This document shows positions 26,756-36,499 of a stretch of DNA of 64,000 nucleotides, in pieces. The notes under the pieces are model-generated. The model searched no databases and was not told the DNA's origin. It was given only the letters and a program-made list of their open reading frames with translations. Within the stretch, counting starts at the first letter, position 1, and every line of letters begins with the position of its first letter. The translations under genes and the position numbers were made by a program. Origin of the DNA: Ideonella livida (GTDB lineage Bacteria > Pseudomonadota > Gammaproteobacteria > Burkholderiales > Burkholderiaceae_C); NCBI RefSeq assembly GCF_010499455.1, contig NZ_JAAGOH010000003.1, forward strand, positions 124,001-188,000, read 5' to 3'.

Positions 26756-28282
26756 TCAGGTCCCGCCCAGCACCTTGAAGAGCGTCACCCGGTTGGCCTG
26801 CTCGGTGAGTTGCAGGCTGATCAGGCCCTGCTGGGCGGCCAGCAGGCTGCGCTGGGCATCCAGCAGGGTGAGGTAGCCGTCGGCGCCGGCCTGCCAACGG
26901 GCCTGGCTCAGGCGCACCGCCTGGGTGTTGGCCTCCACCAGCGCCTGCTGGGCGCTCAAGCGCTGCTGCAGCGAGGCGCGCACGCTCAGCGCATCGGCCA
27001 CCTCCTTGAAGGCCGTCTGCACCGTCTTGTCGTAGCTGGCCAGCCGCAGATCCCGGGTGATCTCGGCCTTCTGGGCCGTCGTGCGGGCAGCGCCCCCGTC
27101 CAGCAGGGGCAGGGTCACACTCGGGGCAAAGCTCCAGGCCCCCCCTTGGAACAGGTCTTCCAGGCTGCGGCTGGCGGTGCCCGCGCTGGCGGTGAGGGTG
27201 ATGCGCGGGTAGAGGGCAGCGCGGGCGGCGGCCAGATCGGCCTGGGCGCCCTGCACCACCGCCTCGGCGGCCTGCACGTCGGGGCGGCGGCGCAGCACTT
27301 CGGAGGGCAGGCCCTCAGGCAGGGCCACCAGCGCGGCGGCCGGGACGGCCGCCTGCGTCGCGGTGCCACTGTCCGGCGTTGGCGGCAGCAGCGCCTCGGG
27401 CAGGCGCTGGCCCACCAGCAGCTCCAGCGCGGTGCGGTCGCGCTGCACCTGGCTCTCATAGGTGGCCACGCTGGCGCGGGCACTCTCCACCGTGGCCCGG
27501 GTCTGGGCCACGGTCAGGCCCGAGGCGGCGCCCAGCGCCTGGCGCTTCTCGGTCAAGCCCAGGGTCTGCTGCTGGCTGGCCAGGGTCTGGCGGTAGAGGG
27601 CCAGCAGCTGCTGGTCGGCACCCAAGGTGAGCCAGGCAGTGGCCACATCGGCCACCAGGGCCAGGCGGGTGCTGCGCTGGGTGGCCTCAGCCGCCAGGTA
27701 GGCCTGCAGGGCTGAGTCCCGCAGGCTGCCCACCCGGTTGAACAGGTCAATTTCCCAGGCGCTGATGCCCAGGCCGGCGCTGTAGGCGCGGCTGACGGTG
27801 TCGCGGCCGGCACTGCTGGCCTCGGCCGGGGTGCGGCTGGCGCTCAGGCCGGCGTTGGCATTGAGGGTCGGGCCGCTGGCCGCCTCCTGGATGCGGTAGG
27901 TGGCGCGGGCCTGCTCCAGTGTGAACACCGCCACCCGCAGGTCGCGGTTGGCCTGCAGCGCCAGGGCGATGACCTGGCGCAGCCGGGCGTCCTGCACCAG
28001 GGCCTGGCCCTCAAGGGCGGCGGCGTCGGCCGTGGGCGCGGACGCCGGGGATGCGGGGAGCGTGGCGGAGGCCGCCGGCCAATCCGCCGGCACGGCCGAG
28101 GCGGCCTGGGCCTGGAGCTGGGCGCGGGCGTCGGCGCGCTGTTGTGCGCTGTCCGGGCCCAGGGTGCCGCAGGCGGACAGGGTCAAGCCGACGGCCAGGG
28201 CAGCGGCCAGGCTGGCGGCCCGCCGGGCAGGCAGGCCAGACGGGGCACGGCCCGGGCGAGTGGGGTAGTGGTCGGGGCGCAT
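26756..28282 (-). CDS. RND efflux outer-membrane lipoprotein (OprM/NodT family)
   Basis: 508 residues from the ATG at 28282, which overlaps the stop of the pump gene (TGATG); a GTG three bases earlier is also possible. The signal peptide has a lipobox LSAC, giving an acylated cysteine near residue 40. Two repeated outer-membrane-efflux units follow, with the typical ARATYRIQEAASGPTLNANAGL, SAWEIDLFNRVGSLRDSALQ, RRRPDVQAAEAVVQGAQADLAAARAALYPRITLTAS, and a long coiled coil. It forms the trimeric exit duct for the adjacent pump. Confidence 0.92.
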   Translation of the reverse strand: MRPDHYPTRPGRAPSGLPARRAASLAAALAVGLTLSACGTLGPDSAQQRADARAQLQAQAASAVPADWPAASATLPASPASAPTADAAALEGQALVQDARLRQVIALALQANRDLRVAVFTLEQARATYRIQEAASGPTLNANAGLSASRTPAEASSAGRDTVSRAYSAGLGISAWEIDLFNRVGSLRDSALQAYLAAEATQRSTRLALVADVATAWLTLGADQQLLALYRQTLASQQQTLGLTEKRQALGAASGLTVAQTRATVESARASVATYESQVQRDRTALELLVGQRLPEALLPPTPDSGTATQAAVPAAALVALPEGLPSEVLRRRPDVQAAEAVVQGAQADLAAARAALYPRITLTASAGTASRSLEDLFQGGAWSFAPSVTLPLLDGGAARTTAQKAEITRDLRLASYDKTVQTAFKEVADALSVRASLQQRLSAQQALVEANTQAVRLSQARWQAGADGYLTLLDAQRSLLAAQQGLISLQLTEQANRVTLFKVLGGT

Positions 28283-31200
28283 CACGGGCCCTCCTGCTCA
28301 GAATGGATGGCGGCGGGGGTGGAAGGGGCGGCGGCCGCCGCGCGGCGGCGGGCCACCCAACCCCGGATCAGCACGAAGAACACCGGCACAAACAACAGGC
28401 CCAGCACGGTGGCACTGGCCATGCCGCCCAGCACGCCGGTGCCAATGGCCCGGCGGCTGCCGGCGCCAGCGCCGGTGCTCAGGGCCAGCGGCAGCACCCC
28501 GGCCATGAAGGCCAGCGAGGTCATCAGGATGGGCCGCAGGCGCAGGCGCACCGCCTGCTTGGTGGCTTCGATCAGGTCCATGCCCTGCTCCTGCAACTGC
28601 TTGGCAAACTCCACGATCAGGATCGCATTCTTGGCCGCCAGGCCCACCGTGGTGAGCAGGCCCACCTGGAAGTACACGTCGTTGGACAGGCCGGCCAGCA
28701 CGGTCAGCCCCAGGGCGCCGATGACGCCCAGCGGCACCACCAGCATCACCGCCAACGGCACCGACCAGCTCTCGTACAGCGCCGCCAGGCACAGGAACAC
28801 GAACAGGATGGACAGCGCATAGAGCGCCGGCGCCTGCGAGCCCGAGAGCCGCTCCTGGTAGCTCTGCCCGGCCCACTCAAAGCCAAAGCCCTGGTGGCCC
28901 TGGGCCGGCAGCTGGGCGATCAACTCCTCCACCACCGCCATCGCGGTGCCCGAGCTCACGCCCGGGGCGGCCTCGCCCACGATCTCCAGCGACGGGAAGC
29001 CGTTGTAGCGCTCCAGGCGCGGGGCGCCGTAGGTCCAGCTGGTGCTGGCAAAGGCCGAGAACGGCACCATCACCCCGCTGCTGCTGCGCACCTGCCACTG
29101 CATGATGTCCTCGGGGCCCATGCGGTAGGGCGCGTCGCCCTGCACATAGACCTTCTTCACGCGACCCTGGTCCAGAAAGTCGTTCACATAGGCGCCACCC
29201 AGCGCCACCGACAAGGTGGTGTTGATGTCGCCGGTGGACAAGCCCAGGGCACCGGCCTTGCGGTCGTCCACGCTGATGCCCAGCTGCGCGGTGTCGTCCA
29301 GGCCGCTGATGCGCACCTGGGCCAGCTCGGGACGCTTGCGGGCCATCTGCAGCAGCTGGTCCTTGGCTTTGACCAGGGCGTCGTGGCCCAGGCCGTCGCG
29401 GTCCTGCAGCTGCAGGGTGAAGCCACCGGAGGAGCCCAGGCCGCGCACGATGGGCGGCTGCATCACGAACACCCGCGCATCGCGCAGGCTGGCCAGCGCC
29501 TGGTTGGCACGGCGGGCGATGCTGGCGGCGCTCTGGCCGTCGGCCGGGCGCTCGCTCCAGTCCTTCAGGCGGATGAAGGCGCGGCCGGTGGCCTGGTCGC
29601 CGGAGATGCCCACGATGGTGGTGTAGCCGGCGATGTCGGCCTGCTGGCCGAGCCAGTTCTCAAAAGCCTCCATGGACTTCATCAGCCGCTCGCGGGTAGC
29701 GCCCGAGGGCAGGCGCACCTCGGCCATCAGCACGCCCTGGTCCTCAGCGGGCAGGAAGGAGCTGGGCAGGTCCTTGTAGAGCCAGCCCATGCCGGCCAGC
29801 AGCAGGGCATAGACCACCATCATGCGGCCGCCACGCCGCACCAGCCGGCCGGTCAGCACGGTCAGGCCCTGGCTGCTGCGGTCAAAGGTGCGGTTGAAGC
29901 CGCCAAAGAAGCGGCCCAGCAGGCCGGCGTGGGCGGTGTGGTGCTCGCCCGGCGGCAGGGGCTTGAGCAGGCTGGCGCACAGCGCGGGCGTCAGCGTCAT
30001 GGCCACCAGCACCGACAGCACCATGGCCGAGACGATGGTGATGCTGAACTGGCGGTAGATCACCCCGGTGGAGCCGCCGAAGAAGGCCATGGGGATGAAC
30101 ACCGCCGACAGCACCAGGGCAATGCCCACCAGCGCGCCGGTGATCTCGCCCATGGACTTGCGGGTGGCCTCGCGCGGGCCCAGGCCCTCGTCGCCCATCA
30201 CCCGCTCCACGTTCTCCACCACCACGATGGCGTCATCCACCAGCAGGCCGATGGCCAGCACCACGCCAAACATGGTGAGCGTGTTGATGGAGTAGCCAAA
30301 CGCCGCCAGCACGCCAAAGGTGCCCAGCAGCACCACCGGCACGGTGATGGCCGGGATCAGCGTGGCCCGCCAGCTCTGCATGAACAGGTACATGATGACC
30401 ACGACCAGGGCCACCGCCTCGGCCAGGGTGATCACCACCTCCTCGATGGAAATCTTCACAAAGGGGCTGGTGTCAAACGACAGCTCGGGCTGCAGCTGGT
30501 ACGGAAAGCCCGGCTGCAGCGCAGCCACTTTGGCCTTGACCGCATTGGCCACCGCAATGGCGTTGGCCCCGCTGGCCAGGCGCACGCCCAGCGCCGCCGA
30601 GGGCTGGCCCTTGAAACGGGTGGCGATGGTGTAGCTCTCCCCGCCCAGCTCCACCCGGGCCACATCGCCCAGGCGCACCAGGCTGCCGTCGCTGGCGGTC
30701 TTGAGCACGATGTTGCGGAACTCGAACTCGCTTTGCAGCTTGCTGCGGGCGGTGATGGTCACGTTGAGCTGCTGGCCCGGCGTGGCCGGCAGGCCCCCCA
30801 CCTGGCCGGCCGAGACCTGTGCGTTCTGCGCGGTGATGGCGCTGCTCACGTCCGAGGGCATCAGGCCCACCGCCGCCAGCTTGGCCGGGTCCAGCCAGAT
30901 GCGCATGGCGTGGCCGGTGCCCAGCAGCTGCACCTCGCCCACGCCGTCCACGCGGCTGAGGATGTCCACCACATTGGCGTTGAGGTAGTCGCCAATCTGG
31001 ATGTTGGTGGCGCTGGCGTTGGCCGAGGCAAAGGCCATGACCAGCAGGAAATCGGTGCCCGACTTGGTGACAGTCACGCCCTGGTTCTGCACCGCCTGCG
31101 GCAGCTGGCTCAGCGCCTGCTGCAGCTTGTTCTGCACCTGCATCTGCGCCACGTCGATGTTGGTGCCGGCCTGGAAGCTCAGTGTGATCTGCGCCTGCCC

Positions 31201-31455
31201 CGAGGACGCGCTGCTGGAGGACATGGACAGCAGCCCGTCCAGCCCCTTCATGCGCTGCTCGATGACCTGGGTCACCGAGTCCTCGATGGTCTTGGCCGAG
31301 GCGCCGGGGTAGGTGGCGTTGATGCTGACGCGCGGCGGCGCGATGTCAGGGTACTGCTCCAACGCCAAGGTGCGGATGGCCAGCGCCCCGCCCAGCATCA
31401 CCAAGATGGCGAGCACCCAGGCAAAGATGGGCCGGTCAATGAAAAAACGTGCCAT
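28282..31455 (-). CDS. RND multidrug efflux transporter (AcrB/MexB, HAE-1 family)
   Basis: 1057 residues, near the usual 1040-1050. It opens with [17 protein letters not shown] as HAE-1 pumps do. Conserved parts include [38 protein letters not shown], the fourth-helix [16 protein letters not shown] carrying the proton-relay aspartates, [18 protein letters not shown], and late [15 protein letters not shown]. Twelve membrane helices and two large periplasmic loops are expected. It exports hydrophobic drugs by proton exchange and works with the adaptor and outer-membrane protein encoded on either side; the adaptor gene ends 43 bp upstream. Confidence 0.95.
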   Translation of the reverse strand: MARFFIDRPIFAWVLAILVMLGGALAIRTLALEQYPDIAPPRVSINATYPGASAKTIEDSVTQVIEQRMKGLDGLLSMSSSSASSGQAQITLSFQAGTNIDVAQMQVQNKLQQALSQLPQAVQNQGVTVTKSGTDFLLVMAFASANASATNIQIGDYLNANVVDILSRVDGVGEVQLLGTGHAMRIWLDPAKLAAVGLMPSDVSSAITAQNAQVSAGQVGGLPATPGQQLNVTITARSKLQSEFEFRNIVLKTASDGSLVRLGDVARVELGGESYTIATRFKGQPSAALGVRLASGANAIAVANAVKAKVAALQPGFPYQLQPELSFDTSPFVKISIEEVVITLAEAVALVVVIMYLFMQSWRATLIPAITVPVVLLGTFGVLAAFGYSINTLTMFGVVLAIGLLVDDAIVVVENVERVMGDEGLGPREATRKSMGEITGALVGIALVLSAVFIPMAFFGGSTGVIYRQFSITIVSAMVLSVLVAMTLTPALCASLLKPLPPGEHHTAHAGLLGRFFGGFNRTFDRSSQGLTVLTGRLVRRGGRMMVVYALLLAGMGWLYKDLPSSFLPAEDQGVLMAEVRLPSGATRERLMKSMEAFENWLGQQADIAGYTTIVGISGDQATGRAFIRLKDWSERPADGQSAASIARRANQALASLRDARVFVMQPPIVRGLGSSGGFTLQLQDRDGLGHDALVKAKDQLLQMARKRPELAQVRISGLDDTAQLGISVDDRKAGALGLSTGDINTTLSVALGGAYVNDFLDQGRVKKVYVQGDAPYRMGPEDIMQWQVRSSSGVMVPFSAFASTSWTYGAPRLERYNGFPSLEIVGEAAPGVSSGTAMAVVEELIAQLPAQGHQGFGFEWAGQSYQERLSGSQAPALYALSILFVFLCLAALYESWSVPLAVMLVVPLGVIGALGLTVLAGLSNDVYFQVGLLTTVGLAAKNAILIVEFAKQLQEQGMDLIEATKQAVRLRLRPILMTSLAFMAGVLPLALSTGAGAGSRRAIGTGVLGGMASATVLGLLFVPVFFVLIRGWVARRRAAAAAPSTPAAIHSEQEGP

Positions 31456-31498
31456 GAATGGTGGACTCCGTGTCGATCTGCGGGCGATCGGCGATCGA

Positions 31499-32791
31499 TC
31501 AGCGGGAAGCGGCCGAGGCCGCCGCCGTGGCCGGTGCGGCGCCGTTGGCCGCCGGGGCCCCCGTCCCGCCCGTCCCCACCGGATGCACCTGCACCGTGTC
31601 GCCCGCCTTGACCTTCTGCGACCCTTCCACGATCACGCGCTCGCCGGCCTTCAGCCCGCCGCTGACCAGCCAGGCATTGCCATAGGCGCGGTTGACGGTG
31701 ACCGCCCGGCGCTCCACCACCCCGGCGGCGTCCACCACCAGCACGCTGGCGGCGCCGCGGCTGTCGCGCGAGAGCGCCTGTTGCGGCACCTGCAGGCCTT
31801 CGGGCACGCTGCCGGTCTCCAGTTGGGCGCGCACGTACATGCCCGGCATCAGGTCACCCTGCGGGTTGGGAAACTGCGCGCGCAGCGTGACCGCGCCGGT
31901 GGTGGTGTTGACCGACACCCCGGCCATGCGCAGCTTGCCCGGCAGCGGGTACACGCTGCCGTCTTCCAGCACCAGGCGGATGCGGGCGTCTTCCGCCCCC
32001 ACCTTCTGCAGCTTGCCGGTGGCAAAGTCCCGCTTCAGGCGCAGCAGCTCGGCGCTGGACTGGCTGATGTCCACCTGCACCGGGTCGGTCTGGCGCACGG
32101 TGGTCAGCACCGTGGCCTGGTCGGCCGTCACCAGCGCACCGGGGGTGACACTGCTCACATCCACCCGGCCGCCGATGGGCGAGGTGACCTGGGTGCGGCT
32201 CAGGTTGAGCTGGGCGCTGTCGCGCGTGGCCTTGGCGCTGGCCAGATCGGCCTCGGCCTGCTTCACCGCCACCTGGGCGTCCTGCAGGTCCTGCTGGCTC
32301 ACGGCCTCCACCTTCATCAACTCGGCGCGGCGCTGGGCGGTCAGGCGCGCGGCCTCCAGCGTGGCCTGGGCGCGGTCCACACTGGCCTGGGCGCTGGCCA
32401 GGGCCACGCGGTAGCTGTCGGGCTCAATCTCATAGAGCACCTGCCCGGCCTTGACGGTGCCGCCCTCCACAAAGTTGCGGCTGCGGATCAGCCCGCGCAC
32501 CTGCGGCCGGATCTCGGCCACCACCGGTGCCGCCACCCGGCCGGGCAGCTCGGTGGACAGGCCCACCGTCTGCGTGGCCAGCGTCACCACCCCCACCGTC
32601 ACCGGCGCCGCCGGCTTGGCGCCACCGGCCGGCGCCGTCTGCGCACCAGACTTCTGGCAGCCCGCCAGCGCCACCAGGCTCAGCAGCGCCGCCGCCGCCA
32701 GCAATGAAAGGGGCCGCCGGCGCAGCCACACGGCGCTCAGCGCCACGGCGTTCACGGGGTCTTGTGGGGAAGCAGGTGCAGCAGCAGACAT
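31499..32791 (-). CDS. RND efflux periplasmic adaptor (MexA/AcrA family)
   Basis: 430 residues. Signal peptide with lipobox LAGC (cysteine near residue 45). Lipoyl-like halves ([33 protein letters not shown] and [18 protein letters not shown]) flank an alpha-hairpin ([18 protein letters not shown]...[21 protein letters not shown]). Beta-barrel and membrane-proximal domains follow (LFPN-type region [18 protein letters not shown]). It is the first gene of the efflux operon. A TTCCTCCACA motif, similar to a BaeR box, lies 52 bp upstream of its start. Confidence 0.93.
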   Translation of the reverse strand: MSAAAPASPQDPVNAVALSAVWLRRRPLSLLAAAALLSLVALAGCQKSGAQTAPAGGAKPAAPVTVGVVTLATQTVGLSTELPGRVAAPVVAEIRPQVRGLIRSRNFVEGGTVKAGQVLYEIEPDSYRVALASAQASVDRAQATLEAARLTAQRRAELMKVEAVSQQDLQDAQVAVKQAEADLASAKATRDSAQLNLSRTQVTSPIGGRVDVSSVTPGALVTADQATVLTTVRQTDPVQVDISQSSAELLRLKRDFATGKLQKVGAEDARIRLVLEDGSVYPLPGKLRMAGVSVNTTTGAVTLRAQFPNPQGDLMPGMYVRAQLETGSVPEGLQVPQQALSRDSRGAASVLVVDAAGVVERRAVTVNRAYGNAWLVSGGLKAGERVIVEGSQKVKAGDTVQVHPVGTGGTGAPAANGAAPATAAASAASR

Positions 32792-32842
32792 GGGCGCGCC
32801 ATCGGCAGAGTTCTCAGGATGGGCGCCATGATGGAAAGCAAA

Positions 32843-32852
32843 TGTGGAGGAA
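32843..32852 (-). promoter_or_regulatory. Candidate BaeR-type box of the RND operon
   Basis: Read toward the efflux adaptor gene the sequence is ATTTCCTCCACATTTGC with the shared core TTCCTCCACA, whose near edge is 52 bp from the start codon. The same core stands at 46580-46589, also 52 bp before a start, and at 43873-43882 before baeS. It resembles the E. coli BaeR box as I remember it (CTCCAT with ATTGGC after it). This is an inference from three sites. Confidence 0.45.
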
Positions 32853-32932
32853 ATGGGGAGAGGGGTGGGGAGAGGCTGGCCGAGCTGGTGAGCCCACAGG
32901 GAAGGCCAGGGCCGCAGTTAGCATTCCGGCCC

Positions 32933-35209
32933 ATGAACTTGCAACAACTAGAAGACGAACTCTGGGAGGCCGCAGACGACCTGCGCGCCAACTCCAAGCT
33001 CACCGCGGCCGAATACGCCATGCCCGTGTTGGGCCTGATCTTTTTGCGCCACGCGGCCAACCGCTTCCGGGCCTACCTGCCCGACATTGAAGCCGCCATT
33101 CCGGCCAAGATGCCCGCCGCCCAGCGTGAAGAAGTGATCAAGCTCGGCTTTCAAGGCAAAGCCGCCGTGTACCTGCCGGAAGCCGCACGGTTTGAGCGCA
33201 TCGCCAGCCTGCCCCAAGACGCCAGCGTGGGCGAGGCCATTGATGCGGCCATGGACGCCGTGGAAGCCGAATACCCCGTGCTGCAGGGCGCCTTGCCCCG
33301 TGGCTACGCCGGGTTCGAGCCTGAGTTGCTGGCCCGCTTGGTCAAGATCTTTGACCGCCCTGCCCTGCAAACCGCCACGGGCGACGTGTTTGGCCGCATC
33401 TACGAGTACTTCTTGAACAAGTTCGCCATGACCGGCGCGCAAGAGGGGGGCGAGTTCTTCACCCCGCCCTCACTGGTGCGCCTGATCGTGAACGTCATCG
33501 AGCCCGATCACGGCATCGTGCTCGACCCCGCCTGCGGCTCGGCCGGCATGTTTGTGCAAACCGGCCACTTCATTGAAGACGCGCGCCACGCCCAGGCCAA
33601 TGACACCGTCACCTTTCACGGCCAAGAAAAGAGCGACACCAACACCAAGCTCGCCCGCATGAACTTGGTGGTGCACGGCCTGGACGCCAGCAACATTGGC
33701 CAAGGCAACACGTTTTATGACCAAGCGGAGCACCTGATTGGCCAGTGCGATTTCGTCATGGCCAACCCGCCGTTCAACGTGGACGGGGTGGACACCAAAC
33801 GCATCACCAAACAACTGGCCCCGCAAACACCCGACGAGCAAGCCGCTGATCTGGGCGGCGGCCCCTACCGCCTGCCCTTTGGCTTGCCCGGCACCAATGC
33901 CAAAACCGGTGCCATCAGCAATGCCAACAGCCTGTGGATTCAGTACTTCTACAGCTACTTGAACGGCAGTGGCCGGGCCGGCTTTGTGATGGCCAGCAGC
34001 GCCTCAGACGCGGGCAACAAAGACCGCGACATCCGCGCGCAGTTGGTGCGCACCGGCCATGTGGACGTGATGGTGGCCATTGGCCCCAAGTTTTTCTACA
34101 CCCGCAGCCTGCCCTGCACCCTGTGGTTTTTTGACAAGGGCAAGCCCGCCGACCTGCAAGACCAGGTGCTGATGGTGGATGCCCGCAGCATCTACCACGT
34201 GGTGTCAACCCGCTCGCATGTGTTCACTGAAGAGCAGTTGGCCAACCTCACCACCATCACCTGGCTGTACCGGGGCGAGCACGCCAAGTTCACCGCCCTG
34301 GTGGCCCGCTACCAGCAGCAGGTGGCGCACTGGCTGGCCGAGCTGCCCGCCCGCCTGCGCGCAGACACCCGCACGCTGCGCCAACTGGCGCTCAAGCTGC
34401 AGCGCTTTGCGCGCTACACCAACGTGAACACCGAGCTGCTGCCCCCGCTGCCCGCTGAGCCCCCGCCCACACCGGCCCAGCAAGCCGAGCTGGCCCAGCG
34501 CCGCACCGCGCTGCAAGCCACCCTCGACGCCTGGAAGGCGGATCTGGCCCAGGCACTGGCCGACACCAGCGCAACCCAAACCCTGGCCGCGCTGCAAGCC
34601 CAGGCCGCCCAGGCCCGCGCCGCCATCGCGGCGGCCAATCTGGCCACCCATGCGGGCCAAACCGCCCTGCAAACCACGCTGGAGGCCCTGGCCCCCGCAC
34701 TCAAAGCCGCCGGCAAAACGCTGGAGGCGCGCCACAAACGCGCCCTGGCCCTGCTGGATGCAGCCGACAAAATGTGGCGCGCCCGCACCGGCAGCAAAGC
34801 CAGCAAGGCCTGGCACGGGGCGGCCCTGCGCCAGCTCCGCCGCGCCCTGCAGCCGGCCGATGCCAAAAAGAGCGAAGACCCCACCGTGCGTGACCGGGTG
34901 CTGGAGGCACCCAAGCAGGCCGCCTACTTCATCGCCCAGGTGCACTGGCTGCACAGCCGCTTTCCCCACGGCACCTTTGAAAACGTGCCCGGCCTGTGCA
35001 AGGCCGTGACGGTGGAAGACATCGAAGCCAACGATTGGTCGCTCACCCCGGGGCGTTATGTCGGCGTGGCGGCCGCGCAAGACGACGGCGACGAAGACGC
35101 CTTTGCGGCGCAACTGCGCGAGATCCACGAGGAGTTGGCGGAGTTGAACGACAAGGCGGTGGCACTGGCGGCGCGGATTACGGGCAATTTGGAGGGGTTG
35201 TTGGGATGA
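32933..35209 (+). CDS. hsdM: Type I restriction-modification DNA methyltransferase subunit
   Basis: 758 residues from the ATG at 32933. N-terminal HsdM bundle (LEDELWEAADDLRANSKLTAAEYAMPVLGLIFLR), then the N6-adenine methylase core: TPPSLVRLIV, the AdoMet motif DPACGSAGMF (198-207) and catalytic NPPF (278-281). After about residue 480 comes an Ala/Leu/Gln-rich region of roughly 200 residues that looks coiled-coil, making the protein longer than EcoKI-type HsdM (529), though long HsdM forms are known. With HsdS it methylates adenine in the recognition sequence. The stop overlaps the hsdS start (ATGA). Confidence 0.93.
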   Translation: MNLQQLEDELWEAADDLRANSKLTAAEYAMPVLGLIFLRHAANRFRAYLPDIEAAIPAKMPAAQREEVIKLGFQGKAAVYLPEAARFERIASLPQDASVGEAIDAAMDAVEAEYPVLQGALPRGYAGFEPELLARLVKIFDRPALQTATGDVFGRIYEYFLNKFAMTGAQEGGEFFTPPSLVRLIVNVIEPDHGIVLDPACGSAGMFVQTGHFIEDARHAQANDTVTFHGQEKSDTNTKLARMNLVVHGLDASNIGQGNTFYDQAEHLIGQCDFVMANPPFNVDGVDTKRITKQLAPQTPDEQAADLGGGPYRLPFGLPGTNAKTGAISNANSLWIQYFYSYLNGSGRAGFVMASSASDAGNKDRDIRAQLVRTGHVDVMVAIGPKFFYTRSLPCTLWFFDKGKPADLQDQVLMVDARSIYHVVSTRSHVFTEEQLANLTTITWLYRGEHAKFTALVARYQQQVAHWLAELPARLRADTRTLRQLALKLQRFARYTNVNTELLPPLPAEPPPTPAQQAELAQRRTALQATLDAWKADLAQALADTSATQTLAALQAQAAQARAAIAAANLATHAGQTALQTTLEALAPALKAAGKTLEARHKRALALLDAADKMWRARTGSKASKAWHGAALRQLRRALQPADAKKSEDPTVRDRVLEAPKQAAYFIAQVHWLHSRFPHGTFENVPGLCKAVTVEDIEANDWSLTPGRYVGVAAAQDDGDEDAFAAQLREIHEELAELNDKAVALAARITGNLEGLLG

Positions 35210-36456
35210 GCGCCCGCATGTTGTCGATTCGCGAACTGTCGGTCGGGGTGTTTGATGGGCCACACGCCACACCCGAATTGCATGAGGAAGGTGCTGCCGT
35301 TTTCCTCGGTATTCCCAACATCAGGCCCGACGGCTCGCTGGATCTTGCCGCTGCACGCTGGGTGGCGGAAAAGGACTTGGCTAAGTGGAACAGGCGTGTC
35401 ACACCACAACCGCGCGACATCGTGTTCACCTACGAAGCCACACTGAATCGGTATGCGCTGATTCCAGATGGCTTGAGCTGCACTCTGGGGCGGCGCACGG
35501 CATTGATTCGTCCGAACCCTGAGGTGGTTGACCACCGCTACCTCTTCTACTACTTCTACTCGGCACCTTGGCGTGCCCAAATCGAAGCCAACACCCTGAC
35601 CGGCGCCACGGTGGATCGCATCCCGCTGACTACCTTTCCTGACTTCAGGGTCTTTGTGCCTGACTTGATGTCACAGGGCGTGATTGCCGAAGTCTTGGCA
35701 ACCTACGACAACCTGATCGCCATCAACCAGCGTCGCATCACGCTGCTGGAACGGGCCGCCCGGTTGCTGTACCGCGAGTGGTTCGTGAACCTGCGGTTTC
35801 CGGGGGGAAACGCCGCAAGAATCGAAGATGGTTTACCTGTTGGCTGGGTCAAAGGGACGACTCATGACTTCGTTGCCGTACTCAGCGGCGGCACTCCAAA
35901 GACGGGGATGCCCCACTACTGGGGGGGCGAAATTCCTTTCTTTACGCCAAAAGATTGCCCCTCGAACTTTTATGTAGTCGATACGGAAAAGCGGCTGACA
36001 GAGTCTGGTCTTGGCAGCTGCAACAGTCGGCTCTATCCGCGCAATACGACGTTCATCACGGCTAGAGGGACCGTAGGCAAGATTGCCCTTGCGCAGCGGT
36101 CCATGGCCATGAATCAGTCTTGCTATGCGCTGGCGCCGAAGCAGGCCTTTGACGAGCTGTTTTTGTTCTTGGCCATCAGCGATGCAGTTGAACATTTCAA
36201 ACAAGTGGCTGTCGGCGGCGTCTTTGATGCGATCGTCGTGGACACCTTCAAAGTCATTCCATTCGTCTTGCCCCCCCTCGAACTGGTTGCCAAATTTGGC
36301 GATCTGGTACGTCCCAAGTTTGAGCAGATCGCAAATCTACTCTTGCAGAATCAGCAACTCTCCCGCGCCCGTGACCTGCTCCTCCCCAAGCTGATGTCCG
36401 GCCAACTGGATGTGAGCCGGCTGCCGATGCCTGAGGCGGCACCGCCCGCCGCCTGA
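35206..36456 (+). CDS. hsdS: Type I restriction-modification specificity subunit
   Basis: 416 residues. Two target-recognition domains are visible: one from residue 1 to about 170 ending in VIAEVLATYDNLIAINQRRITLLERAARLLYREWF, and a second beginning LPVGWVKGTTHDFVAVLSGGTPKTG and ending FEQIANLLLQNQQLSRARDLLLPKLMSGQLDV. The two conserved helices are the spacers that set the distance between half sites. Base composition is noticeably less GC-rich than in flanking genes (for example 35930-36240), as is usual for exchanged recognition domains. It directs both methylation and cleavage. Confidence 0.92.
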   Translation: MSARMLSIRELSVGVFDGPHATPELHEEGAAVFLGIPNIRPDGSLDLAAARWVAEKDLAKWNRRVTPQPRDIVFTYEATLNRYALIPDGLSCTLGRRTALIRPNPEVVDHRYLFYYFYSAPWRAQIEANTLTGATVDRIPLTTFPDFRVFVPDLMSQGVIAEVLATYDNLIAINQRRITLLERAARLLYREWFVNLRFPGGNAARIEDGLPVGWVKGTTHDFVAVLSGGTPKTGMPHYWGGEIPFFTPKDCPSNFYVVDTEKRLTESGLGSCNSRLYPRNTTFITARGTVGKIALAQRSMAMNQSCYALAPKQAFDELFLFLAISDAVEHFKQVAVGGVFDAIVVDTFKVIPFVLPPLELVAKFGDLVRPKFEQIANLLLQNQQLSRARDLLLPKLMSGQLDVSRLPMPEAAPPAA

Positions 36457-36499
36457 CCGGCCACCCCCTCGCCCCAACACCACACCACAGGGAGTCCCC